IMG/VR virus record: IMGVR_UViG_3300027985_000981
Span: 1 to 43,039 of that record
Source of the DNA: a virus
Direction: 5' to 3' (one strand)
Length of the DNA: 43,039 nucleotides
Shown here: piece after piece, positions 18,935 through 27,328 of the stretch
Position numbering within the stretch: the first letter of the stretch is position 1
Layout of the letters: each line of letters starts with the position of its first letter
Program-made: the position numbers and the translations under genes
The notes under the pieces: generated by a model
Seen by the model: the letters and a program-made list of their open reading frames with translations, nothing else
What the model was told of the DNA's origin: nothing
Database searches by the model: none

Positions 18935-21900
18935 ATGGCAACATCGAACGCTCGGGACAAGATAAAACAAAAATACTCGTCGAGCGCATCGGCGGCTAAA
19001 CAAAGTCTTGTCCAAACAACAGGAGGTATTGTTAAAAACTACGTAGCGAGTAAAACTCCTACTGTGGAAACTCCAACAATATCTGCTCGCGACAAGATAA
19101 AAGAAAAATACTCATCTCAACCGGTAGTCACAAAAAAAACGGAAGCCCCTAAAAAAGAAGAAGTCAAAGAAGAACCGAAGTCTTTACTACAAAAAGCACA
19201 AAACGCATACACAAAGTACTATGCAGAACCGGTTAGAGCTACCCTTGATCGTATTACTCAAGGTCGTTTTGGTGCAATGAAATCTGTAACGGACATTAGC
19301 GTTGGAGTACTTGATAAACTTGGGCTAGAGAACAGCGGGGTGCGACAGTTCCTTGATGACTCGTCGGCAGGTTTCGAGTCTACTATAAACAGGATTCAAA
19401 AAGAAAGAGGTGAAGCAGGGACTCTTGGTAAACTTGGTCAAGGGATTGGATCCTCTCTAGACATGTCAGTACTGGGTGGTGCTGTTTCGGGGGCACTTAT
19501 GAAACTTGGAGTCGCAACAAAGACAGCACTAACTTACGGCAACGTTGCCGCAACATTAAGTGAGGCGGCAATGGAAGCAGGTAACGTATACGATCAGAAT
19601 CTTCAGGACGGGAAAAGTAAGGATGAAGCGTTTAACAAAGCAAGTCTAGCCTTTGGCATGAACGCAGCACTTATTTATTTTACAAACAAACTTGGGTTGT
19701 TCTCTGAGAACACCGCAAGCACTGTTGGCGGGTACCTTAAGAGATTAACTGGTGTTGCTTTTGTTGAAGGCGTTGGCCAAGAGTCTGTTCAACAAATAAT
19801 TCAGAACAGCACAACAAACAAAAACCTGATGGATGGTGTTGTTGAATCTGGTTTATATGGAGCAGCAGTTTCAATTCTTTCAGTTGGTCTTATTGATATA
19901 GTTACTTCGCCGACAGGTTCATCAAAGTACACAGAAAATGCGGTAAAGAGTTCTGAGGCATTACCTATAGATGAGGCAATTAAGACTGGTCAAATAGAAC
20001 GGTCTGCCGTTTATAAAGGAGAAGGGGATGTGTTGCAACCAAAGTTTGCAGAAGGGAGAATAAACGATATTGCTCTTAAGTTAGACAATTTTGAGTCAGG
20101 TCTTGGAGAGAATTTTCGAGGTCAGGTTGATATAAATAATTCAACAATGGAAGGATTGATTGAAACGGGGCTTAGAGTTCTCACTGAGTCTCAGAAAGTC
20201 ATCTCATCGTCAGACTATACAGGCTTTGAAAAACCGGTTAAAAATGAACAAAATGCCGACCCTATGGCACCAAGTACCGAGTCTACTGAAAACGTTGAAT
20301 CAGGAGCGATTTTACCGGTTCAAACTAAGGTTAGGGAGGTTTTAAACACCACTGTTTCAGAGAAAACAATACAAACGATCGCACAATTTACTCCTGAGGA
20401 ACAATCGGCGTTTGGAAGATCCATTGTCGAGAGAATCAACACTGAAGTTGGAACTCAACTAACAGACGAAAATATCAAGAACGCTCAGTTGCCAACACGC
20501 AACGTATCTATAGTTGAAACACAATCGGCGGACGGTAGACCTGCACAGTTTGGGTACGGTGGGAAGATAGAAGTTTTTTTACCTAACCTTGTCCGGGACA
20601 TAAAAGCACTAGCCTCTGGTAGCAGGATCGTTGCTCACCAAGGTCTCCAAGGATCTAAGGTGTATGAGATGGTGGCAGGGGAAACCATAGACCAACTTGC
20701 GGTTCGATATATAAAAGATGTTCTTGTGCACGAGAAGGCTCACCAAGATACTGTTACTCTTGAAGATAATACAAAGATTCAACAGCTACGTCAGGCAGTC
20801 ATACAGGCGAGGGCAAGCAGAAATCAAAATGCGATCATAAAAGCAACCACAGAGATGCAGAACTACATGCGTGTTCTTGAGGAGAGAGCTATTAGTTTTG
20901 AAAAAACAAACCGAGCAGATATCGAACGAGAACTTTTTGGTGCCCCTAGAAAAAAGACTGAACAGGTGGCTGAGAAAACCGCAGAAAAAACTGAACCAAA
21001 GAAACCAAAGGAAAAAGAAACAAAACGAGAAGATCCAAACATGGTTCGTAAAACACTTCAATGGTTATCTCGTGCAAGCGCAGAGAGTAGGCAAGCACTT
21101 CTTTCAGATGATTTTGTGAAATGGCTTGAGGAGCACAAGATAGGTGTTAAGGAACTGCACGGTATCAAAAACTTTTATAGATCAGGGAAAGTTACCCCGG
21201 GCAGGATAGAAAGTTACTCACTACTCGACAATGGTTGGACTGGAACCAAAGAGTACACTATACCAACAAAGGATATTCTTTTGAATTTTGGTAGCGATGA
21301 GTATATAGAACTTATCGAAAAAACACTCAAGGGCAAAGAGAAAGATCTCGCCATTGAGTCTGTAAAACATTGGCTTGAGAGAGAAGGGAGTGAGATCCTT
21401 ATAAGGACACCAAGCAAGGTGTCTCAAGCAAGGGAAAACCAAAAGCAAAAAGATACTGCTCGGTTTTCAGAGGTTCTTGCAACCATAAAAGATAAACAAG
21501 CTTCCATACAAGCAAAAAGAGTAAAGCTTGCAGACTACGCGGCAGCGTTCTTGCCTTTCAAGCAAAGAGGAAAATTCTTAAAGGCTATCAACAATACGGT
21601 AACGGATAAAAACTTTGAAAGCGTTTTGGCTCGGATGCAAAAAGCAACTGACCTTGTTGATCGTCAGGTATTGATAACTGAGATAACAAAAGAACTTAAG
21701 GACACAAAGATCCGTTTCAAAAACAAAGTACCTAACGTTAAGTTTGAGTACGAGGCACAGAAAAAGCTTAACCGTATTCGAGGTCTACAAAGTGAGTTTG
21801 AATCTCGTGCAAAAAGACTACGCGATGCAGGAAACAAAAAAGCAACAGCATATGAACTTGCCCAGAATGTTATTGCCGACAAGATCTCAGAGTTCCAAAC

Positions 21901-24121
21901 CGCAAACCCTGACGCGGTGCTGCCCATAGAGCTGGTGGTGGAGATTCAAGAACTCAAAACAGTTGGCCTTAAGGACATGACAGCAGCAGAACTTAGGGAC
22001 GTGTTGCAAGATATTGTAAGCATCAAAGAGGAGGGACGAATGAAGCGTGAGCTGCAAAAGTTCAACCGTGATTCAAACATAATGCAGATCAAAGATAAGA
22101 TCATTGATGTTGTTACCGGTAATAGAAAAAACCCAAAGGCAAATGTTGGTCTAAGGAGAACTGAGGATCGGCCAACTACTTTTGAAAAGATAGGAGACTT
22201 CTTTACCATCAAACACGCAGGGTTTGAGGAGCTTCTTGATGCTCTTTCAAAATTTGATTCCGGCAGCGATCCATACCACTCGTTTATGTCAGAACATTTT
22301 TCAAAGATGGTAAGAGATTCTTTTGCAAAACAAAACAGTGGAGAAATCGAAGTTATGGCCGGAATATCAGAAACCATTAAAGAAGTGTATGGTTTCTCTA
22401 ACGATAAAAAAGGAGATACCGCTTTGTATAAACACTTGAACTCAATGAGAAGAAAGGTCTTGTTGCAGGACGTTCCTATGGCAGATGGTAAACTCCGTCA
22501 GATCGAGATAAGTCCTGCGGAAGCGATGCAGATGTACATGTGGTCACAAGATGAAACGTTACGAGAAACATTTACAGAGGGTCTTAATTGGGGACCGGCA
22601 ACTGAGGAAAGAGTCTATTCAATACTTTCAGAGAAAGACATAAAGATGGCAGACAAGATGCTTGAATTTTATCGAGAGTATTACAAAGGCATCAATGAGG
22701 TGTATTCAAAAGAATATGGAGTCGATCTACCATTCAATGAAAATTACTCACCGTTGGCACGTAACGTTGAAACAACGATACCTGAAAATGTTTTACTTGC
22801 TCAAGAAATAAAAGCGTACGCTACTGCAAAAAACAACTCATTAAAGAGTCGAGTTAAGAGCAACCTTGAGATAAAACCGCGAGATGCTTTTTCTACACTT
22901 ACGTCACACATTAATCAGATGGAGCACTACAAAGCTTGGTCTGAAACTATGTATGAGATGAGAAGGATCTTTGGAGACAAAGAAGTACGTAGAACTATAG
23001 AGGATTATCACGGCCGCAAATACGTGAAAGAGGTTGACATGATCCTTAACGATTTTGCTCGTGACGGAGTTGATCGAGCAAAGGTAGTTCAATGGTTAGA
23101 TACCTTGAGAACCAACACCACTGCTGCGATCCTTGGGTTGAACCCTAACGTTGGGATCAAGCAGTTAACTGGTGTCATGAACTATTGGATCGAGATACCA
23201 ACAACTGAGTTCTTTAAAGGGGTATCAGGTTTCTGGTTGAACCCTGTAGAGAAAGCAAGTTTCCTCTACGACAACTCACCGGTGCTCCGAGAGAGGTTTG
23301 GTAACGGTTACGAGCGAGACATCAAGGCTGCACTTAGAACTGACTACGTTAAAAAGATCACCCGGAAGGACAACACGTTACGTGAGGCAATGTTTGTATT
23401 TATCCGTCAGGCAGATAAGATGACCACCTATCAAGGAGCATGGGCCGCATATAGATATGCTTATATGGATGCAAAGAAAAGCGGTAAAACCGAGGCCGAG
23501 GCACGAGACATTGGTATACGTAATGCAGAGAACGTAACGAATCGAGTACAAGAGTCATCTCAACTTGATACATTGTCATCAATACAGAGAGGTGGATCTC
23601 TTTATAAAGCATTGACGATGTTCCAGTCGCAACCTTCAAAGTACGTTCGCATCCTTTGGAATATCGCACGTAATCTTAAGTATGGTAGAGGAGCAAGAAA
23701 AGATCATATTAGAAGGTTGCTTGTTCTTTGGATCATTGTGCCATTCATCTACAACCTTGTTGCAGAGTCGTTGAAACCTGAGAAGTACAAATCTTCCCCG
23801 GGAGAGTTTGCGAGCAGACTTGTTTTTGGTCCACTCACATATCCACTTATTGTTGGTCAGATATTCCAGTCATTCTACGGATGGCTTACCGGTGACAACT
23901 TTGCGTATACCCCAACACCAGTGACATCTTTGTTCGATGATCTACAAAAAGGAACAGACTCGTTAACGTCAGGAGACGTTGAAGAAGCAACCACCTACTA
24001 CGTTGATACCGTCGGTAAACTTACCGGTGTACCAACGACGGTAATTACAAAGCCTATTCGCAATGCGGCGAAGGAGAGTGGTGGTGGTTCCAACTCTGAA
24101 GCTGCGGCAGCAAAATTCTAA
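18935..24121 (+). CDS. Giant internal virion / large polyvalent protein with HExxH motif
   Basis: This 1728-residue protein is the largest in the window. It has two short similar N-terminal basic segments (SNARDKIKQKYSSSA and SARDKIKEKYSSQP), membrane-like stretches near residues 175-200 and 300-325, and HEKAH (HExxH) near residue 600. A Lys/Glu-rich linker near 670-700 and long helical regions follow. The C-terminus (QPSKYVRILWNIARNLKYGRGARKDHIRRLLVLWIIVPFIYNLVAESL) resembles large ejected virion proteins of podoviruses. It probably enters the host with DNA and breaches the envelope. It is too short and lacks motifs for an N4-type virion RNA polymerase. Starts TAACATATGG with no Shine-Dalgarno. 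Confidence 0.7.
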   Translation: MATSNARDKIKQKYSSSASAAKQSLVQTTGGIVKNYVASKTPTVETPTISARDKIKEKYSSQPVVTKKTEAPKKEEVKEEPKSLLQKAQNAYTKYYAEPVRATLDRITQGRFGAMKSVTDISVGVLDKLGLENSGVRQFLDDSSAGFESTINRIQKERGEAGTLGKLGQGIGSSLDMSVLGGAVSGALMKLGVATKTALTYGNVAATLSEAAMEAGNVYDQNLQDGKSKDEAFNKASLAFGMNAALIYFTNKLGLFSENTASTVGGYLKRLTGVAFVEGVGQESVQQIIQNSTTNKNLMDGVVESGLYGAAVSILSVGLIDIVTSPTGSSKYTENAVKSSEALPIDEAIKTGQIERSAVYKGEGDVLQPKFAEGRINDIALKLDNFESGLGENFRGQVDINNSTMEGLIETGLRVLTESQKVISSSDYTGFEKPVKNEQNADPMAPSTESTENVESGAILPVQTKVREVLNTTVSEKTIQTIAQFTPEEQSAFGRSIVERINTEVGTQLTDENIKNAQLPTRNVSIVETQSADGRPAQFGYGGKIEVFLPNLVRDIKALASGSRIVAHQGLQGSKVYEMVAGETIDQLAVRYIKDVLVHEKAHQDTVTLEDNTKIQQLRQAVIQARASRNQNAIIKATTEMQNYMRVLEERAISFEKTNRADIERELFGAPRKKTEQVAEKTAEKTEPKKPKEKETKREDPNMVRKTLQWLSRASAESRQALLSDDFVKWLEEHKIGVKELHGIKNFYRSGKVTPGRIESYSLLDNGWTGTKEYTIPTKDILLNFGSDEYIELIEKTLKGKEKDLAIESVKHWLEREGSEILIRTPSKVSQARENQKQKDTARFSEVLATIKDKQASIQAKRVKLADYAAAFLPFKQRGKFLKAINNTVTDKNFESVLARMQKATDLVDRQVLITEITKELKDTKIRFKNKVPNVKFEYEAQKKLNRIRGLQSEFESRAKRLRDAGNKKATAYELAQNVIADKISEFQTANPDAVLPIELVVEIQELKTVGLKDMTAAELRDVLQDIVSIKEEGRMKRELQKFNRDSNIMQIKDKIIDVVTGNRKNPKANVGLRRTEDRPTTFEKIGDFFTIKHAGFEELLDALSKFDSGSDPYHSFMSEHFSKMVRDSFAKQNSGEIEVMAGISETIKEVYGFSNDKKGDTALYKHLNSMRRKVLLQDVPMADGKLRQIEISPAEAMQMYMWSQDETLRETFTEGLNWGPATEERVYSILSEKDIKMADKMLEFYREYYKGINEVYSKEYGVDLPFNENYSPLARNVETTIPENVLLAQEIKAYATAKNNSLKSRVKSNLEIKPRDAFSTLTSHINQMEHYKAWSETMYEMRRIFGDKEVRRTIEDYHGRKYVKEVDMILNDFARDGVDRAKVVQWLDTLRTNTTAAILGLNPNVGIKQLTGVMNYWIEIPTTEFFKGVSGFWLNPVEKASFLYDNSPVLRERFGNGYERDIKAALRTDYVKKITRKDNTLREAMFVFIRQADKMTTYQGAWAAYRYAYMDAKKSGKTEAEARDIGIRNAENVTNRVQESSQLDTLSSIQRGGSLYKALTMFQSQPSKYVRILWNIARNLKYGRGARKDHIRRLLVLWIIVPFIYNLVAESLKPEKYKSSPGEFASRLVFGPLTYPLIVGQIFQSFYGWLTGDNFAYTPTPVTSLFDDLQKGTDSLTSGDVEEATTYYVDTVGKLTGVPTTVITKPIRNAAKESGGGSNSEAAAAKF

Positions 24122-24124
24122 GAC

Positions 24125-24670
24125 ATGAATAAACCAGAATATCTTATAGTGCATCATACTGGGGGCACTGATGCGGACAAACTCGCAGACACCTCTCATC
24201 ATACTTTTGAAATGGTTGATGAGTGGCATCGTAAGTTGTGGAACTTTAAAAGTTCTCTTGGCCATTTTATTGGCTATCATTACTTCATAGACAAGACGGG
24301 GAAGGTGACTCAAGGGAGAGTCGATACCGAGACAGGAGCGCACACTATTGGGAAAAATAACTCATCAATCGGGATCTGTTTGGCCGGAAACTTTGATGTT
24401 ACTGACCCGAGTGATGCACAGGTAGCAGCCCTCAAAAAACTGCTTAAAAGACTAGCAGAGCTACATAACATACCTTCTGCTAATATCGTCCCACACAGGG
24501 CAATTTCAACCGGTAAAACGTGCTATGGAAAGCGTATTGCAGATAACTGGGCGGCAGAATTAATCGACGATGACAAGCCTGATGCGCCATCTCACATGAT
24601 GATCCAAGATCTTAAAAAGGCTCATGAACTAGCAAAACAGGCCATAGCCTTACTGAGTAAATATGTATAA
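24125..24670 (+). CDS. N-acetylmuramoyl-L-alanine amidase (Amidase_2)
   Basis: This 181-residue enzyme cleaves the bond between muramic acid and the stem peptide of peptidoglycan. Amidase_2 landmarks are EYLIVHHTGGTDAD (zinc His pair), GYHYFIDKTGKVTQGR, SIGICLAGNF and, near residues 120-140, VPHRAISTGKTCYGKRI, supplying the last His and Cys. A 20-residue helical tail follows. There is no signal peptide, so it would need a holin to reach the wall, or act as a virion enzyme. It is the last gene of the plus-strand unit and ends just before a bidirectional terminator. Confidence 0.92.
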   Translation: MNKPEYLIVHHTGGTDADKLADTSHHTFEMVDEWHRKLWNFKSSLGHFIGYHYFIDKTGKVTQGRVDTETGAHTIGKNNSSIGICLAGNFDVTDPSDAQVAALKKLLKRLAELHNIPSANIVPHRAISTGKTCYGKRIADNWAAELIDDDKPDAPSHMMIQDLKKAHELAKQAIALLSKYV

Positions 24671-24671
24671 G

Positions 24672-24703
24672 AAAAAAGCACCGGTCTCCCCGGTGCTTTT
24701 TTT
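24672..24703. terminator. Bidirectional rho-independent terminator between the two units
   Basis: AAAAAAGCACCGG (24672-24684) and CCGGTGCTTTTTTT (24690-24703) form a GC stem with a five-base loop, flanked by an A-run on one side and a T-run on the other. It therefore terminates in both directions and separates the converging late and early units. Confidence 0.93.
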
Positions 24704-25184
24704 ATTTAAGTTCTAATTCTTTGACGTTGATCTCGATATCGTCAACCTTGCCCTCCTTGAACTTTGTCGTAAGTACTGCTCTACCAACTGGTTTGTTTGA
24801 ATATGTGAGTCTAAGATCGTAAGCGTATATGTTGTTATCGAGATCATTAAACTTGTTCACATTGAGGTTGAGACCGGGAACCTTTTGGCGATCGTCGATA
24901 TACAACGATGCAATTTCAGGTGGAAGTATTTTTTCGATCTTACCTTTAACCCACTCCTCAGTTATTTTGTGGAACGGTGCCTCAACTTGTGCTGCAAATT
25001 TCTCAAAGGCAGATATCTTTTCTGCCTGTTGTTTAAACATAGTCATCGGATCAAACGCTCCGAGCATGTTGATGAGGTTGTCGATATGCCTATTCTGTTC
25101 TTCCTTTGGTCCGAGTTTCCATGTCGTTATAAACGCATGGATAGACTCGTCCAACTTTCTCAAGAAACTTCTTTTATTTTTCAT
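24702..25184 (-). CDS. Hypothetical protein at the end of the minus unit
   Basis: This 160-residue protein is not recognised. Its N-terminal two thirds are helical and charged (SFLRKLDESIHAFITTWKLGPKEEQNRHIDNLINML). The C-terminal third is beta-rich (LNLNVNKFNDLDNNIYAYDLRLTYSNKPVGRAVLTTKF) and ends in acidic/hydrophobic strands. The stop lies inside the terminator T-run. It may be a small nuclease or virion-interacting protein, but no motif supports that. Confidence 0.65.
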   Translation of the reverse strand: MKNKRSFLRKLDESIHAFITTWKLGPKEEQNRHIDNLINMLGAFDPMTMFKQQAEKISAFEKFAAQVEAPFHKITEEWVKGKIEKILPPEIASLYIDDRQKVPGLNLNVNKFNDLDNNIYAYDLRLTYSNKPVGRAVLTTKFKEGKVDDIEINVKELELK

Positions 25185-25190
25185 GGTAAA

Positions 25191-25325
25191 TTAACTTATT
25201 CTTTTTTCACACCTTGAACAATACTCTCTGTCCCAACCGATAGGTGAATAAACTTTTGCTCCACAACACTTACTCCTATAGCCAAGGAACACAAGAATAC
25301 TGTGTAAGATTTTTTTAACGATCAT
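25191..25325 (-). CDS. Small zinc-ribbon protein
   Basis: This 44-residue protein is counted from the ATG at 25325, which overlaps the end of the resolvase gene by 11 bases. Two Cys pairs, KCCGAKVYSPIG and YCSRCEKR, form a treble-clef/zinc-ribbon pattern preceded by a hydrophobic helix (IVKKILHSILVFLGY). An earlier in-frame ATG is possible but would extend further into the resolvase gene. Proteins of this type are common small phage factors of unknown role. Confidence 0.65.
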   Translation of the reverse strand: MIVKKILHSILVFLGYRSKCCGAKVYSPIGWDREYCSRCEKRIS

Positions 25326-25929
25326 AATAGTATTTGTTACATTGCTCATCTGCTCCCGGTATAAAAACTCCACAGTCTACACAGATGTCCGGATTCAGGG
25401 GCATAGATCGGTGATGTTTCGTAACCTTGTCAGAACTTGTATTTTTTTTCCCGCTTAATGTTTGCACGCCATACATTGCAATGCACGCGGCATCAGTTAG
25501 TCCATCAGCAGACACTCTTGCCCTACTAGAAACCCTAAAGTCAGTAAGTGGGAAAAGTCTTTTTGCAATGATCTCACTTTTAACCTTGGTGTCTAGTTTT
25601 GCGGAGACTCCAACAAACATTTTGTGCTGCCACATTCTTGCAGAAATAACAGTATGAGGAATCTCAAGTCCTGCAAGAAGGCCAAGGAGTATTCCAAAAC
25701 CCTTTCCTGTTTGTAGTGTCGATGACAAACCTTGTCCCGGCAATGCTATTTGTTGTTCGAGCATCACCATGTATGGTGCGCGGTTTTTTAAGTACTCCTT
25801 AATGATCTGAATGTCAAAGTCCTTACCTCCGATTGTTGGCATAGGGAGAAGATCTACTTCTCCCGGACGAGAACTTTCAACAGTTGCTAGTCCACCCTTA
25901 AGCCCCGGATCTATTCCAACAACTCTCAT
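25315..25929 (-). CDS. RuvC-like Holliday junction resolvase
   Basis: This 204-residue RNase H-fold nuclease probably resolves recombination or replication junctions. It has the expected acidic residues: GIDPGLKGG (Asp7), VMLEQQ (Glu58) and ADGLTDAACIA (Asp142/Asp146). A C-terminal extension carries CVDCGVF...CNKY, possibly a zinc knuckle and unusual for the family. It sits beside a PIF1/RecD-like helicase and a RecB-type nuclease, fitting a recombination-replication kit. It starts one base after the downstream-direction end of the helicase gene. Confidence 0.85.
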   Translation of the reverse strand: MRVVGIDPGLKGGLATVESSRPGEVDLLPMPTIGGKDFDIQIIKEYLKNRAPYMVMLEQQIALPGQGLSSTLQTGKGFGILLGLLAGLEIPHTVISARMWQHKMFVGVSAKLDTKVKSEIIAKRLFPLTDFRVSSRARVSADGLTDAACIAMYGVQTLSGKKNTSSDKVTKHHRSMPLNPDICVDCGVFIPGADEQCNKYYYDR

Positions 25930-25930
25930 A

Positions 25931-27151
25931 TTAGGAACCGGAGGCCCGGAAGATTAGATCTTGTTCAAGAACCTTTGGGTTAACCTTGAAAGCATCCTCA
26001 TTAATGCCTGCAAGGTGCAAACCATTAAGTGATCGAACCCTACTAATAGCAACGTACCCATGACCATACTCAAATGCTCTTGAAAGATCTATAGTCGCTT
26101 CATCGAGTGACATTCCTTGACTCTTGTGAACTGTAACAGCCCATGCAAGTTTCAATGGTATTTGAGAGATCCGAGCCTTTTCTTCATTCTTCTCATTGTA
26201 CGCTTTCCAAACGTGTTTTTCTGGGTAAACGATCCTTCCGTCAACTGTTTTGATACGGATGGTGTCGTCATCACAACTTTCAACTACACCCGTTGTCCCA
26301 TTAACATATCCTTTGTTAGGGTTGTTTGCTGTAAACATAACCACAGCTCCTTTTTTGAGAACCAACACTTCGGGTGATAGACAGTTCCGCTTGAGAGTCT
26401 TAACCGAGTAGTCATCTCCAAAAGATGTCATAAAAAACTTCGCAGGCTTTTCTTTGATACTGTCGAGTTTCTGGTTGTTCTCTCTATCAACATCAACGTT
26501 GTGTGTGTACAATTTTGTTTGCGTTTGATGAGTGGATAGTCGTGACATGAGAACGTTCTTTTGCTCTTGCGCCATTGTCCCAAAACGCATAGCCTTAAGA
26601 ATGTTTGTGAACAGAGGCTCTGCTTGTCTATGCTGTTCTGTTAGGTAGCAGACATCAAGATCTGCTTGGGTCCAAGCATCAGATTCAAAAGCAAAACGTG
26701 TTTCGCCTTCTCGTGATACCGGTGGAAGTTGGAAAAAATCACCAACCATTACTACCTGTATTCCACCAAAGGGTGCCTCTGACTGATGGATCTTTTTTAG
26801 AACCTTATCGAGATCATCAATGAATGTTGCTCCGAGCATTGATACCTCGTCTAGGATAAGGACACGGGCAGGTTTTATCCTTTTGTAGTTGAATGTGTTG
26901 AACCTGATGCTGTCAACGTCAGATTCTTCGAGACCGCTAAGTATCCCTATCCCGGACCAAGAGTGTATTGTTGATCCATCAATATGAGATGCGGCAATAC
27001 CGGTTGAGGCTGTAACGGCGTAAATAATATCCTCTGAGTCAAGCCATTCAGTGAATCGGTTGATAGTGTATGTTTTCCCTGCACCGGGTTCACCGGTTAA
27101 GAAAACATTACTACCGCTCTTTAATTTTTCAATCGCTTGTTCCTGTTTCAT
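25931..27151 (-). CDS. PIF1/RecD2-like SF1 DNA helicase
   Basis: This 406-residue 5'-3' helicase is counted from ATG 27151, which gives the usual N-terminal KQEQAIEKLKSGSNVFLTGEPGAGKT (Walker A). Other SF1 motifs are LILDEVSML (Walker B), MVGDFFQLPPV (motif III-like), TEQHRQ and the C-terminal AWAVTVHKSQGMSLDEATIDLSR with YVAISRVRSLNGL. It would unwind DNA during recombination or replication. An earlier in-frame start exists but would overlap the upstream zinc-protein gene by over 100 bases, so it was rejected. Confidence 0.88.
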   Translation of the reverse strand: MKQEQAIEKLKSGSNVFLTGEPGAGKTYTINRFTEWLDSEDIIYAVTASTGIAASHIDGSTIHSWSGIGILSGLEESDVDSIRFNTFNYKRIKPARVLILDEVSMLGATFIDDLDKVLKKIHQSEAPFGGIQVVMVGDFFQLPPVSREGETRFAFESDAWTQADLDVCYLTEQHRQAEPLFTNILKAMRFGTMAQEQKNVLMSRLSTHQTQTKLYTHNVDVDRENNQKLDSIKEKPAKFFMTSFGDDYSVKTLKRNCLSPEVLVLKKGAVVMFTANNPNKGYVNGTTGVVESCDDDTIRIKTVDGRIVYPEKHVWKAYNEKNEEKARISQIPLKLAWAVTVHKSQGMSLDEATIDLSRAFEYGHGYVAISRVRSLNGLHLAGINEDAFKVNPKVLEQDLIFRASGS

Positions 27152-27326
27152 GCAAGTTTTTGTTAGTACCCTTGATTGTTTGTATTGCGTTGTGAGCCTT
27201 AGAGCAAACTCCGCAGTAGGCAGATCCGTTTCTACGCGAACCGATGCCACAACTTTTACAAAGTTTGACTGGTCTTTCTCCGGTTATTCTACCTATTACT
27301 GGTAAAGGGGTTCGATGTTTGTTCAT
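27129..27326 (-). CDS. Small Cys-rich zinc-finger protein
   Basis: This 65-residue basic protein has LCKSCGIGSRRNGSAYCGVCSKA, a four-Cys zinc ribbon. It overlaps the start of the helicase gene by 23 bases and begins two bases after the nuclease gene. The role is unknown; DNA or RNA contact is plausible for such basic zinc ribbons. Confidence 0.65.
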   Translation of the reverse strand: MNKHRTPLPVIGRITGERPVKLCKSCGIGSRRNGSAYCGVCSKAHNAIQTIKGTNKNLHETGTSD

Positions 27327-27328
27327 AA

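Noticed and set aside
21946-22377. Long minus-strand frame inside the giant virion gene
   Set aside because: Overlaps a clearly coding gene; no start signal or homology-like pattern; a shadow frame.
18935-24121. N4-type virion RNA polymerase
   Set aside because: The capsid is N4 gp56-like, but this protein is about half the size of the N4 enzyme and no polymerase motifs were seen.
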